Assembly: GCF_900156895.1 (NCBI RefSeq)
Contig: NZ_FTPD01000056.1
Location: 151,322-208,023, forward strand
DNA length: 56,702 nt
Direction of reading: 5' to 3'
DNA from: Mesorhizobium prunaredense
GTDB taxonomy: Bacteria > Pseudomonadota > Alphaproteobacteria > Rhizobiales > Rhizobiaceae
Shown piece after piece: positions 46,396 to 54,746 of this stretch. The notes under the pieces were generated by a model that was not told where the DNA came from, did no database searches, and saw nothing but the letters and a program-made list of their open reading frames with translations. Position numbers and translations under genes: made by a program. Positions within the stretch are counted from its first letter, which is position 1. Every line of letters begins with the position of its first letter.

Positions 46396-46839
46396 TCAGC
46401 CCTTCTTTATCCTGTATGTCTGGTGGCAGGTGCCGCAGTCACCGCCTATGGTGTTGAACCCCGCCTTCAAGGCATCGACATCGGCAGGAGCGGTGGCCAC
46501 CGCAGCCTTGACGTCGGCGAGATATTTTTCTTCCACCGCCTTGAAGCCGGCCATATCCTGCCAGATTTTTGGGGCAGCGGTGGTGTCGCCGGTGTCGCTG
46601 CCAGCCGGGAAAAGAGTGTCGACGTTCGCGTGGAACTTCTCGGCGTTGGCCTCCAGCGCCTTCAACGCCGCCAGCACGGCCGCTGCGTCGTAAGGGGTCT
46701 CGCCCTTGACGACTTTCGACAATTGGCCGGCGATCTTTCCACGTTCCTTCATAATGGCCTGCCGCTCCTGGATCGGATCGGCAAACGCCGCCGAACCGGC
46801 GAAGGCGAGCATCGAGATGGCGAGGATAAGCTTTCTCAT
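46396..46839 (-). CDS. Class II cytochrome c (c-prime/c556 type)
   Basis: 147 residues. A signal peptide is cut near residue 20 (SAAFA-DPI). The mature protein is a four-helix bundle by its pattern and carries the haem site CGTCH (Cys135-His139) close to the C-terminus, as class II cytochromes do. Cytochromes c-prime bind NO or act as electron carriers (c556). First gene of the two-gene unit with the dihaem cytochrome. Confidence 0.93.
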   Translation of the reverse strand: MRKLILAISMLAFAGSAAFADPIQERQAIMKERGKIAGQLSKVVKGETPYDAAAVLAALKALEANAEKFHANVDTLFPAGSDTGDTTAAPKIWQDMAGFKAVEEKYLADVKAAVATAPADVDALKAGFNTIGGDCGTCHQTYRIKKG

Positions 46840-47015
46840 TCAACTGGCTCCATGGTGAAGATGTTTCGGGTGAAGGTCCGACTGATCGATAACGGCAAAA
46901 ATGGCTTGAAAATTCCGGGGTGGCTTGAAATTCCGGGAATTCGCCTCACGCTTGTGTGAATTTTCGCGACGGTCGTTTCTGTGCTGGAAAAGGGCCAATC
47001 CTTTGGCCCACACAG

Positions 47016-47044
47016 AAAAGCCCCGGTTTTTGCCGGGGCTTTTC
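47016..47044. terminator. Rho-independent terminator downstream of sodB
   Basis: AAAAGCCCCGG-TTTTTG-CCGGGGCTTTT: an 8-bp G+C stem flanked by A- and T-runs, so it can stop transcription from both directions. It lies 17 bases beyond the sodB stop. A second hairpin GGGCCAA/TTGGCCC is at 46993-47009. Confidence 0.9.
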
Positions 47045-47060
47045 TGCAGCTCAGTTAGGC

Positions 47061-47657
47061 CTACGCCTTTTCGTAGAGCTCGAGGACATGGTCCCAGTTG
47101 ATGAGACTGTCGACGAAGGCCTCGAGATATTTCGGCCGGGCGTTGCGATAGTCGATGTAATAGGAGTGCTCCCAGACATCGACGCCCAGGATCGGGGTCG
47201 CGCCATGGACCAGCGGGTTCTCGCCGTTCGGGGTCTTCGAGATCGCCAGCTTGCCGTCCTTGACCGAAACCCAGGCCCAGCCCGAACCGAACTGGGTGGT
47301 TCCGGCGGCGATGAAATCGGCCTTGAACTTGTCGTAACCGCCAAGATCGCTGTCAAACGCCTTTTGCAGCGCGCCCGGCAATTTGTTGCCGCCGCCGCCC
47401 TTCTTCATCCACTGCCAGAAGTGGATATGATTGTAGTGCTGACCGGCATTGTTGAAGAGCCCGGGGTTCTTGCCGAAGGATTGTTTCACAACCTCCTCGA
47501 CCGACAAATCGCCGAGCCCGGCTTCGGCAGCCAGCTTGTTGCCGTTGTCGACATAGGCCTTGTGGTGCTTGTCGTGGTGATACTCCAGCGTCTCCTTCGA
47601 CATGTAAGGCTGCAAGGCCTCGTAGTCATAGGGCAAGGCAGGCAGTTCAAAAGCCAT
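47061..47657 (-). CDS. sodB: Superoxide dismutase [Fe/Mn]
   Basis: 198 residues. Metal ligands are visible as His27 (YHHDKHH), His77 (NHIHFWQW), Asp160 and His164 (DVWEHSYY). The enzyme converts superoxide to oxygen and peroxide. The metal cannot be fixed from the sequence alone; rhizobial enzymes of this type are often described as Fe or cambialistic. The ATG at 47657 begins the conserved MAFELPALPY; no signal peptide. Monocistronic, with a strong terminator. Confidence 0.96.
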   Translation of the reverse strand: MAFELPALPYDYEALQPYMSKETLEYHHDKHHKAYVDNGNKLAAEAGLGDLSVEEVVKQSFGKNPGLFNNAGQHYNHIHFWQWMKKGGGGNKLPGALQKAFDSDLGGYDKFKADFIAAGTTQFGSGWAWVSVKDGKLAISKTPNGENPLVHGATPILGVDVWEHSYYIDYRNARPKYLEAFVDSLINWDHVLELYEKA

Positions 47658-47763
47658 CGTCGTACTCCTCGTGGAAAAAATCCGGTGTCGATACCGGACT
47701 AACATAGGTCTGGATTGGTGTGGAACAACTCCGGAATGAAGTGCCGGTTCCCCTTTTAGCCAG

Positions 47764-48642
47764 TCAGCCGGCCGAATTCGAATGCGCCCACTCCCAGTAG
47801 AGTTCGCGCGCCTTTTTCGCTACCGGCCCGGGCTGAAGACTGCGATCCTCGATGCGGGTGACCGGCACGACTTTCGAATGGTTTCCGGTCGAGAATATCT
47901 CGTCCGCTTCGAGGAATTCGCGCACCGACAGCGCCTTTTCGATAGTCTTGAAGCCGTATTCGTCAAGCAGCGTCATCGTCCGCGAGCGGGTGATGCCGGA
48001 CAGGAACGTGCCGTTCGGCGCCGGCGTCAGGACATGGCCATCCTTGACCAGGAAAATGTTCGAGGTTCCGGTCTCGGCGACATTGCCCAGCATGTCTAGC
48101 ACCAGGGCGTTGTCGAAGCCGCGCATCTTGGCTTCGAGGATGGCACGACCATTGTTGGGATAAAGGCAGCCGGCCTTGGCGTCGGTCGGCATGGTTTCGA
48201 TGGTCGGGCGCCGGAACGGCGAGACGGTGACAGAAAAGCCTGCCGGCGAGATCATCGGCGATTCGTAGAGGCAAAGGCAGAACCGGGTCGAGGCCGGATC
48301 TGCCGGCACGCCCATATAGCCACCATGCTCGGCCCAGTACATCGGCCTTATGTAGACCGCCGTCTTGCCGTCGAACTTCTTCAGCCCGTCCCAGGTCAGC
48401 CCGACGATCTTTTCGGCGCTCATGGATGGTCTGAGACCGAGCGCGATCGCCGAGGCGTTCACCCTCGCGGCGTGGCGGTCGAGGTCGGGGGCGACGCCCT
48501 CGAACCAGCGGGCGCCGTCGAACACGCTGGTGCCGAGCCACATGGCATGGCTGCGCGGCCCCAGAATGGCGACGTTGCCTTCATACCAGTCGCCATCCAC
48601 GAAGGTCCATGTCGCGGATTGCGCCGCAGCCGCCAGTGTCAT
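47764..48642 (-). CDS. Branched-chain amino acid aminotransferase (class IV PLP)
   Basis: About 292 residues from the ATG reading MTLAAAAQSATW; an ATG at 48681 would add 13 residues. The PLP lysine is Lys156 in DAKAGCLYPNNGRA, with the class IV signature EAKMRGFDNALVLDMLGNVAETGTSN (quoted in part) and SGITRSRTM. It catalyses transfer of the amino group between glutamate and branched-chain 2-oxo acids; D-amino acid aminotransferase or a broader specificity cannot be excluded. It is divergent from the haloacid dehalogenase gene. Confidence 0.9.
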   Translation of the reverse strand: MTLAAAAQSATWTFVDGDWYEGNVAILGPRSHAMWLGTSVFDGARWFEGVAPDLDRHAARVNASAIALGLRPSMSAEKIVGLTWDGLKKFDGKTAVYIRPMYWAEHGGYMGVPADPASTRFCLCLYESPMISPAGFSVTVSPFRRPTIETMPTDAKAGCLYPNNGRAILEAKMRGFDNALVLDMLGNVAETGTSNIFLVKDGHVLTPAPNGTFLSGITRSRTMTLLDEYGFKTIEKALSVREFLEADEIFSTGNHSKVVPVTRIEDRSLQPGPVAKKARELYWEWAHSNSAG

Positions 48643-48799
48643 CGCTTGGTTCCGCGTTTCAGAGCTGTCCTGTCTCGCCATTGGAAGATGCTTTGGCGTC
48701 TGCCGTCAACTGATATGGCCGAGATTTGTTAAGGCCAGCGGCATGCGAAATTGCAATCCGTGCTTGCGCCTGGCCTTGCCTCGCCGCAAAACTGTTACC

Positions 48800-49462
48800 A
48801 TGCACCATGCGGCTTACGTTTTCGACGCTTACGGAACGCTGTTCGACGTGCACGCAGCCGTACGCCGTCATGCCGACCAGATCGGACCGGACGGCCAGCT
48901 CCTGTCGGAGATCTGGCGCGCCAAACAATTGGAATATTCCTGGGTGAGGACGCTGATGGGCGCCTACGCCGATTTCTGGCAACTCACCGAACAGGCGCTG
49001 GATTTCGCCCTGCGCAAGGTTCCCTCCGCGGACAAGGGGCTGAGGGCCAAGCTGCTCGACGCCTATTGGCGGCTGGACTGCTATCCGGAGGTGCCGGCCG
49101 TGCTCAAGGCGCTCAAGGCGTCGGGCGCCAAGCTGGCGATCCTCTCCAACGGCTCGCCTGAAATGCTGGAAGCGGCGGTCAAATCGGCGGCGCTCGACCA
49201 GGTTCTGGACGACATCTATTCCGTCGAGGCCGTCAAGCGCTTCAAGGCCGATCCGTCGGTCTACGACATGGTCACGACAGGCTGGCGTCTCTATCCGGGT
49301 GCGGTGTCGTTTCAGTCATCCAACCGCTGGGATATCGCCGGCGCCACCAAATTCGGCTTCCGGACAGTCTGGATCAACCGCTCCGACCAGCCCGAGGAAT
49401 ACCGGGACTTTCCGCCGGCCCTGATACTGCCCTCGCTCGAAGGCCTGCTCGCCGCAGGCTGA
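48800..49462 (+). CDS. Type II haloacid dehalogenase (HAD superfamily)
   Basis: 220 residues. Nucleophile Asp9 in YVFDAYGTLFD, motif II Ser in ILSNGSPEML, Lys in VKRFKADPSVYD and acidic motif III in SSNRWDIAGATKFG. The FDAYGTLFD start and the length match L-2-haloacid dehalogenases, which hydrolyse 2-haloalkanoates by an Asp-ester mechanism. The physiological substrate may be another small acid. Confidence 0.92.
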   Translation: MHHAAYVFDAYGTLFDVHAAVRRHADQIGPDGQLLSEIWRAKQLEYSWVRTLMGAYADFWQLTEQALDFALRKVPSADKGLRAKLLDAYWRLDCYPEVPAVLKALKASGAKLAILSNGSPEMLEAAVKSAALDQVLDDIYSVEAVKRFKADPSVYDMVTTGWRLYPGAVSFQSSNRWDIAGATKFGFRTVWINRSDQPEEYRDFPPALILPSLEGLLAAG

Positions 49463-49465
49463 CGG

Positions 49466-49552
49466 ATGACCTCAAATCGGAATCGATTCTTGGAAAGGAT
49501 CATGCGCAAAATAAAAGTGCTACAGCGTCCTTTGCTGACGCGCGGCGCTGTG
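49466..49552. repeat. Two-stem palindromic repeat, copy 3 (degraded)
   Basis: Contains AAATCGGAATCGATTCTTGG, GAAAGGATCATGCGC, CTACAGCGTCCTTTG and ACGCGCGGCGCTGT, the same order of blocks as the copy at 42237-42341 on the plus strand. The CGAAAATCG arm is largely lost, so this copy looks older. The rest of the gap to 49723 has only a short hairpin near 49555-49572. Confidence 0.75.
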
Positions 49553-49723
49553 GCCTGTTGCCTCGGTGCAACAGGGGCTGAACCGTCACAGGTTTGCCTT
49601 TGTTTGTTCACCCTCAGGCCAGAATCGGAACCGCCTATCGCGCCAGGCATTGGTAGGGCTGGCGCGCCGTACTGATTGGCGTATTCATGTTCTGTTTCGC
49701 TATGAGACTTAAAAAAGGCAACG

Positions 49724-50548
49724 ATGTTCACAACCGAAATCGACTCCTATCGCCTGAGCCGTCGCGGCTTTCTCAACGCCGCTGCGCTCGGCGCCGCCTC
49801 GATTGCGGTTTCCGCCTGCGCCACGACGGCAGGCCGGCCTGTCGAGCCGCCGCCGCCAGCCAATGTCGAGCCGCCGCTCATGGACTATGCAACAATGTAC
49901 GGTCCGGTCAGCGACAGTGGGTTCGAGGTGCCGGGCATACCCTACGAGAAAATCGACGAGCAATTTCTGCGTCAGATCGTTCCCGATCCGACCGGCCAAC
50001 GGCCCGGCACCATCGTCGTCGATACGGCCGGCCACCACCTCTATCTCGTGCGTCCAGGCGGACAAGCCATTCGTTATGGGGTCGGGCTGGGTCGCGCCGG
50101 TTTCGAATGGTCTGGTGATGCCGTCGTCCAGTGGAAGCAGAAGTGGCCGAAATGGACGCCGCCGGCCGAAATGATCGCGCGCCAGCCCGAGCACGCAAAA
50201 TACAGCGCCGAGAATGGCGGCATGCCCGGCGGGCTCACCAATCCGCTCGGAGCGCGGGCGCTGTATCTCTTCGAGGGCAACGAGGACACGCTTTACCGCC
50301 TGCACGGCTCGCCGGAGTGGTTTTCCATAGGCAAATCGGTTTCATCTGGCTGCGTTCGCTTGATAAACCAGGACATTATCGACCTTTATGACCGTGTACC
50401 CAACAAGACGCCGGTGATCGTTACCTCCGGTGTCGGTCAGGAACTGGTTGCCACGGCAGACCGCAAAGCCATTCCAATCGATGGAGGCGTACCGGAAGGA
50501 TCGATCCTGCTCGGCCCGGCAAGGGCGATCTCGGACTCGATCTTCTGA
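49724..50548 (+). CDS. L,D-transpeptidase (YkuD/ErfK family) lipoprotein
   Basis: 274 residues. The N-terminus has a Tat-like RRGFLNAAALG followed by the lipobox-like AVSAC (Cys34). The YkuD domain (about 95-230) holds the catalytic motif with His194 (HGSPEW) and Cys210 in SSGCVRLIN. It forms 3-3 peptidoglycan crosslinks or attaches proteins to the wall, in the periplasm. Rhizobia encode many of these enzymes. It stands alone with a hairpin terminator downstream and is the last typical chromosomal gene before the lasso cluster. Confidence 0.94.
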   Translation: MFTTEIDSYRLSRRGFLNAAALGAASIAVSACATTAGRPVEPPPPANVEPPLMDYATMYGPVSDSGFEVPGIPYEKIDEQFLRQIVPDPTGQRPGTIVVDTAGHHLYLVRPGGQAIRYGVGLGRAGFEWSGDAVVQWKQKWPKWTPPAEMIARQPEHAKYSAENGGMPGGLTNPLGARALYLFEGNEDTLYRLHGSPEWFSIGKSVSSGCVRLINQDIIDLYDRVPNKTPVIVTSGVGQELVATADRKAIPIDGGVPEGSILLGPARAISDSIF

Positions 50549-50597
50549 GCTGGTCGAAAGCGCTAGAGCGGTGGACTTTCGGCGCCGCCACTTTCGG

Positions 50598-50625
50598 TCC
50601 GATGCTCTTTTGCCTGAGCATCGGA
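50598..50625 (+). terminator. Hairpin terminator candidate after the L,D-transpeptidase
   Basis: TCCGATGCTC-TTTTGCCT-GAGCATCGGA: a perfect 10-bp stem 49 bases past the stop. No T-run follows. It marks the approximate left border of the lasso cluster; the sequence from about 50640 to 50714 is A+T-richer and probably carries the cluster promoter. Confidence 0.55.
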
Positions 50626-50714
50626 TTGCGGTAGAGGGTAGTCACCCAATTGCAAGCGGTTACAATTAGCGATCAGATCAGTTATCAACGGTTCCTGACC
50701 GAACGCAGGCGCTA

Positions 50715-51245
50715 GTGACCAACCGACTAAAAAAATTTCTGGCCCTGACGGCCGCAGAACGCAGGACAGTGCTCGCTGCAATGTTGCTGTTACCAATCAC
50801 TGCAATGCTATTGCAGATGTTTGGTTTCCGACGTGCAAGAAACATACTGATCTGGATGTGCGATCTTCGAAGCGTGAAAGGGGTTGCAACCCCGTCACTC
50901 ACGCTTCGTGAATCACCGCCGCCTTCAAACGTTTCGGTTGCGGTTTGCGACCCCGACCGGCTTCACGGTGGCGAGACCGATTTTTATGGACAGGCGCAAG
51001 AGACCGCTCGTCTGGTATCCATTGCCGCGTATCGTGGCTCATATTCCGGCAACTGCCTGAAGCGCTCCATGACGCTTTGGTTTTTGCTGCGCCGGCAAGG
51101 CATCGAAGGAGAACTGCGCATCGGCACGCGCAAGGCGGAGGGCAAATTCGAAGCCCATGCCTGGGTCGAATACCGGGGCAAGGTTCTTAACGATACGGTC
51201 GATGTTGGCGAACGATTTGCCGCATTCGAGCGCAATTTTGGTTGA
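50715..51245 (+). CDS. Lasso peptide leader peptidase B2 (transglutaminase-like)
   Basis: 176 residues from a GTG. A basic, hydrophobic N-terminus (about 20-45) precedes a transglutaminase-like cysteine protease domain with the full triad: Cys114 in NCLKRSMTLWFLLRR, His148 in EAHAWVEYRG and Asp160 in VLNDTVDVG. B2 proteins cut the leader off the lasso precursor so that the freed core amine can be cyclised. The separate PqqD-like partner (B1) is encoded at 55604, so this is the split B1/B2 type, not the fused McjB form. It lies 15 bases before the cyclase gene. Codon use and A+T content differ by eye from the upstream genes. Confidence 0.93.
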   Translation: MTNRLKKFLALTAAERRTVLAAMLLLPITAMLLQMFGFRRARNILIWMCDLRSVKGVATPSLTLRESPPPSNVSVAVCDPDRLHGGETDFYGQAQETARLVSIAAYRGSYSGNCLKRSMTLWFLLRRQGIEGELRIGTRKAEGKFEAHAWVEYRGKVLNDTVDVGERFAAFERNFG

Positions 51246-51260
51246 TGCCCTGGTGATGAT

Positions 51261-53141
51261 ATGAGCGGCATCGCCGGGATAATCCATTTCGACGGTAAGC
51301 CGGTGGAGCCCGGGTTAGTGGAAAAAATGACCACGGCCATGGCGCACCGAGGCCCGGATGGCATCCACCATTGGGTGAAGGGCTCCATCGGGCTCGGTCA
51401 ATGCATGCTTCGCACCACGCCAGAGTCGCTGGAAGAAACCCAGCCGCTGACGAATGAGGATGCAAGCCTTGTCCTGGTCATGGACGGGCGGGTGGACAAC
51501 TGGGAGGAACTGCGGGGGGAACTGCTGGGGCGCGGCGCCGTACTTCGAGATCGCTCGGATGCTGAACTGGTGCTCAGAGCCTACCAGATTTGGGAGCGGG
51601 AATGTTTGCCGCATATCGACGGCGATTTCGCACTGGTAATCTGGGATGCGCGGCGACAAGAGGCCTTTTGCGCCCGCGACCGCATGGGCAACAGGCCTTT
51701 CAATTACCATTGGGACGGCAAAACACTCGCCTTCGCCTCAGAGTTGCCAGCGATCCTTGCGCTGCCTTGGGTGAAGCAGGAACCCAATGAAGGCATGTTG
51801 GCCGAAATGCTGGCGTGGGATTGCTACTCCAGGGATGAGACTCTCTGGAACGGTATCATGCGTTTGATTGCAGCACATCGAATGGTAGCCGGGCACCAGG
51901 GGCCGCGACTCGAACAATACTGGCAACCGAATCTTTGGGCGACGTTGCCGTTTCGCAAGGACGAAGAATATATTGAGCATTATCGCGAATTACTGTTCGA
52001 GTGCGTCAGGCGTTCATCCCGGTCACATCGGCCGGTCGCCATTGAGGTGAGCGGCGGACTCGACTCCTCCGCCGTGTTTTGCGTGGCGGAACACCTGCGC
52101 CGCTCGAACAGACTGCTCACGCAGGGCATAAATGGCTACACGTTTGGCTTCACGGAGGAGGACGGCCGTGCCAGCGAACTTCCCTACGCACGAGCCGTGG
52201 GCGAGCATTTAGGGGTTCGGATTCATGAGATTCCCCCTTCCAGGATGCCGCTTTCATGGTTTACGGAACGCGCCCGGTCCGGCCGGCAGTTTCCGGGGTT
52301 TCCGAACACGTCAATGTATGCTGGCCTTTGGCAGCAAACCGTTGCGCATGGGAGCCGCGTTACTTTGAACGGTCAAGGAGGAGATCAATGGCTGGAAGGC
52401 TCCCGTGCGTATTACGCTGAGGCACTGGCGCAAGTGCATTTGCATAGGCTCTATGACTACCTCAAAACCGACGCGACGGCATTCGACGCGCGGCAGGCGG
52501 TGAATTGGCTCATACGGCAGGGGTTTTTCCCGCTTCTGCCAGTCGGTCTCCAGGAGGGTCTCCGCCGCCTGATTCGCCGGGTACGCGGGAGCGGGACCAG
52601 CAACGCCTGCTACTGGCTCTCGCCGCGGATGGAGGAAGTGATCCGGCTGCGTCGCGAGCGTATTCTCCCGCCACACCATCGGCGAGTGCGCAGCGTAGGC
52701 CAGAGGACGCTACTTGAGACTCTGAACGATGCTTTCGGCGCCCAGGTGGCGGAGGATCTTGAATGCTTGGGCGCCCATTGCGGGAGCGAAATGCGATACC
52801 CGCTCCACGACCCCAAACTCGTTCACTATGCGTTTTCGCTACCGGAAAGGATGCGGCTGCGTGGGGATAGAACCAAATACATCCATGTCCAGGCTTTGAA
52901 GAATGTGCTGCCGGAGATGATCCTCGAACGGAAAAGCAAGGCAGAATTTTCAATCGTGTTCCGTGAGCATCTGGACCGGATGCAAGCCATATTGACCGAG
53001 ACGATTCCCCATGAGCGTAACGCCTGGGTTGATCGGGACGGGATGGCCCGGTTATTCCGGGCTTATCGAGACAATCCACAGGCCGGCTCGCCGTTATGGA
53101 TTTTGTGGGGACTTTATGGATGCCATGTAACGTTTCGTTGA
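51261..53141 (+). CDS. Lasso peptide cyclase C (asparagine synthetase B homologue)
   Basis: 626 residues. The N-terminal part resembles the class II glutaminase domain (about 1-200), but residue 2 is Ser (MSGIAGI) and not the nucleophile Cys of AsnB, so glutamine hydrolysis is not expected. The synthetase domain has the PP-loop SGGLDSS at 264-270 and the NGQGGDQWLEG motif. In lasso pathways this enzyme adenylates the side-chain carboxyl of Asp or Glu and forms the macrolactam with the core N-terminus. The last codons (GCHVTFR-stop) are duplicated 46 bases downstream. Confidence 0.94.
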   Translation: MSGIAGIIHFDGKPVEPGLVEKMTTAMAHRGPDGIHHWVKGSIGLGQCMLRTTPESLEETQPLTNEDASLVLVMDGRVDNWEELRGELLGRGAVLRDRSDAELVLRAYQIWERECLPHIDGDFALVIWDARRQEAFCARDRMGNRPFNYHWDGKTLAFASELPAILALPWVKQEPNEGMLAEMLAWDCYSRDETLWNGIMRLIAAHRMVAGHQGPRLEQYWQPNLWATLPFRKDEEYIEHYRELLFECVRRSSRSHRPVAIEVSGGLDSSAVFCVAEHLRRSNRLLTQGINGYTFGFTEEDGRASELPYARAVGEHLGVRIHEIPPSRMPLSWFTERARSGRQFPGFPNTSMYAGLWQQTVAHGSRVTLNGQGGDQWLEGSRAYYAEALAQVHLHRLYDYLKTDATAFDARQAVNWLIRQGFFPLLPVGLQEGLRRLIRRVRGSGTSNACYWLSPRMEEVIRLRRERILPPHHRRVRSVGQRTLLETLNDAFGAQVAEDLECLGAHCGSEMRYPLHDPKLVHYAFSLPERMRLRGDRTKYIHVQALKNVLPEMILERKSKAEFSIVFREHLDRMQAILTETIPHERNAWVDRDGMARLFRAYRDNPQAGSPLWILWGLYGCHVTFR

Positions 53142-53190
53142 TGCAATATAAGGTACTGTTAATGGATGCCATGTAACGTATCGTTAATGC
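53116..53190 (+). repeat. Direct repeat duplicating the 3' end of the cyclase gene
   Basis: The 29 bases 53116-53144 recur at 53162-53190 with two mismatches (period 46). The second copy can be read as GCHVTYR-stop, i.e. the last codons of the cyclase. The interval 53142-53382 holds no other gene; it is A+T-rich and likely includes a promoter or leader for the precursor. Confidence 0.8.
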
Positions 53191-53382
53191 CAAGCAGCCT
53201 ACCGTAATGTATCTTGATTGTCACATCGGTTAAATTTTCGATGAATGCCGCGCGTCCGGGTTGCGCGCGTTTTCGCTTGGTGGCAAGGTGCCAAGCTCGT
53301 TCAAAAGTCACCGAGAACGTCCAGATAGTTCATCTGGCGGTTTCCTGAGAGATCTACCAAGCCAGCGTAAAGGGTTGAGTTA

Positions 53383-53562
53383 ATGAAAAGCAATCTGAAC
53401 GACCGGCGGACGCCATCCCACCTCACCGTTGAAAACAAAGCTGCTGAGGTAAACAAGGCGCCCTATTCGACTCCCACACTGCAGATCTACGGCTCCGTAA
53501 GCGCGATAACAAGAGGCGGTAGCGGAAGCGCGGTAGATGGGAGCATGGTCACTATGAATTGA
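53383..53562 (+). CDS. Lasso peptide precursor (A)
   Basis: 59 residues, with AGGG about eight bases before the ATG. The leader ends with the class-typical signature Tyr28-x-x-Pro31-x-Leu33-x-x-Tyr36-Gly37 (YSTPTLQIYG), and the conserved Thr43 is two residues before the predicted cleavage after Arg44. The core is then GGSGSAVDGSMVTMN (45-59): Gly1 amine and Asp8 carboxyl would close an 8-membered ring, leaving a 7-residue tail GSMVTMN. The ring residues are small and the tail has no very bulky plug (Met or Val only). The gene lies between cyclase and methyltransferase genes. Leader motif and context make the assignment strong; ring size and cleavage site are predictions. Confidence 0.9.
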   Translation: MKSNLNDRRTPSHLTVENKAAEVNKAPYSTPTLQIYGSVSAITRGGSGSAVDGSMVTMN

Positions 53563-53627
53563 ACTACGGATGCTGAAGATACGCCTCCCCTCTATGCGCT
53601 GAGCCGTGCGGCGGAAAGTCGAGTTCC

Positions 53628-54746
53628 GTGCTGGAGGAACACTTAGGGTATGTCGGCGATTCGGTAAGGCTTGAACAGTTCAAGTCTGCTGTCGCCCAAG
53701 TCGTCAAACATGGGGATTGCATCACGGATCTCGGTTGTGGCACCGGGATTCTGGGACTGTTGTGCTTGCAGGCGGGCGCGTCCCGAGTGTACGCCATCGA
53801 CGCAACCGCCATGATCGAGGTCGCGCGGGAATCCTTCGTTCGCGCGGGCTGGGGTGGCCAAGCGATTTTCATGGGGGACTACTCTCCGCGCGCCAACCTG
53901 CCCGAACGGGTTGATGTGGTGATCTGCGATCAGGTCGGCTACTTCGGCTTTGATGCCGGCATCATCGAATATTTGGCGGACGCCAGGCGGCGTTTCCTGA
54001 AGCCAGGGGGGGCATTGATCCCCGCCAGGCTCAGGCTTCAACTCGCCGCAGTTGAATCGGAAACCAGTTACGGCTTGGCCGACGGGTGGCGGCGTGAGGG
54101 CGTACCCAGCGAATTCCATTGGCTGCGCCAATACGCCGTCAACACCAAGCATGCGGTCAATCTTCAGCGGGAAGAATTGCTTGGCGCCCCCGCTGAACTG
54201 GGCAGCATCGATTTTCGTGAAGACAATCCGGACTTTTTCTCCTGGGATGCGGAGTTGCGCATAGAGCGCGATGGCGTCCTGCGCGGACTCGGCGGCTGGT
54301 TCGATTGTGAGTTGGCCGAAGGCGTGTGGTTGACGAACTCGCCGTTTGCCGATCGTCCAATCAAGCGCTCTCAGGCTTTCCTGCCCATCGGCGAAGCCGT
54401 CGAGGTAAAAGCCGGCGATGTGGTGAGGGCGAGGGTGATGGCGCGTCCGACGGATTCGGTTATCGCATGGGAAGTCGAAATCGCGTCCGGAGGGCGGAAA
54501 TTCAGCCATTCGACCTGGCAGGGCGAGTTGCGCACCCCGGCCGAGATCATCAAACGGAATCCCGCGCATGTGCCCCGACCCAATTCCCGAGGGCAGGCAA
54601 GAATGATCGTGCTGGGGCTTTGCGACGGTCAAAGGACGGTCAGGCAGGTTGAAGAAGCCGTGCTGCGCGAACACCCCGGCTTGTTCCCTTCCGTGCAAGA
54701 AACAGCGCGGTTTGTCGCCCAGGTGCTGGGCAAGGATACGGAATGA
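53628..54746 (+). CDS. PRMT-like class I methyltransferase with C-terminal PqqD-like extension
   Basis: 372 residues from a GTG (an in-frame stop lies 54 bases upstream). SAM motif I DLGCGTG is at 34-40, followed by GASRVYAIDA; the fold then continues as in protein arginine methyltransferases, with a post-motif segment FLKPGGALIP and a beta-barrel-like C-domain. The PRMT double-Glu loop is replaced by Asp101 and Asp109 (CDQVGYFGFD). Residues about 326-367 (CDGQRTVRQVEEAVLREHPG region) resemble a PqqD/RRE helix-turn unit. Its stop overlaps the kinase start by four bases (ATGA). It probably modifies the lasso peptide, yet the predicted core has no Arg. Confidence 0.85.
   Translation: MLEEHLGYVGDSVRLEQFKSAVAQVVKHGDCITDLGCGTGILGLLCLQAGASRVYAIDATAMIEVARESFVRAGWGGQAIFMGDYSPRANLPERVDVVICDQVGYFGFDAGIIEYLADARRRFLKPGGALIPARLRLQLAAVESETSYGLADGWRREGVPSEFHWLRQYAVNTKHAVNLQREELLGAPAELGSIDFREDNPDFFSWDAELRIERDGVLRGLGGWFDCELAEGVWLTNSPFADRPIKRSQAFLPIGEAVEVKAGDVVRARVMARPTDSVIAWEVEIASGGRKFSHSTWQGELRTPAEIIKRNPAHVPRPNSRGQARMIVLGLCDGQRTVRQVEEAVLREHPGLFPSVQETARFVAQVLGKDTE

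Noticed and set aside
53383..53562. Alternative reading of the small gene as a linear bacteriocin or toxin
   Set aside because: The YxxPxLxxYG leader, the Thr at -2, Gly1 and Asp8 and the location between cyclase and tailoring genes all favour a lasso precursor.
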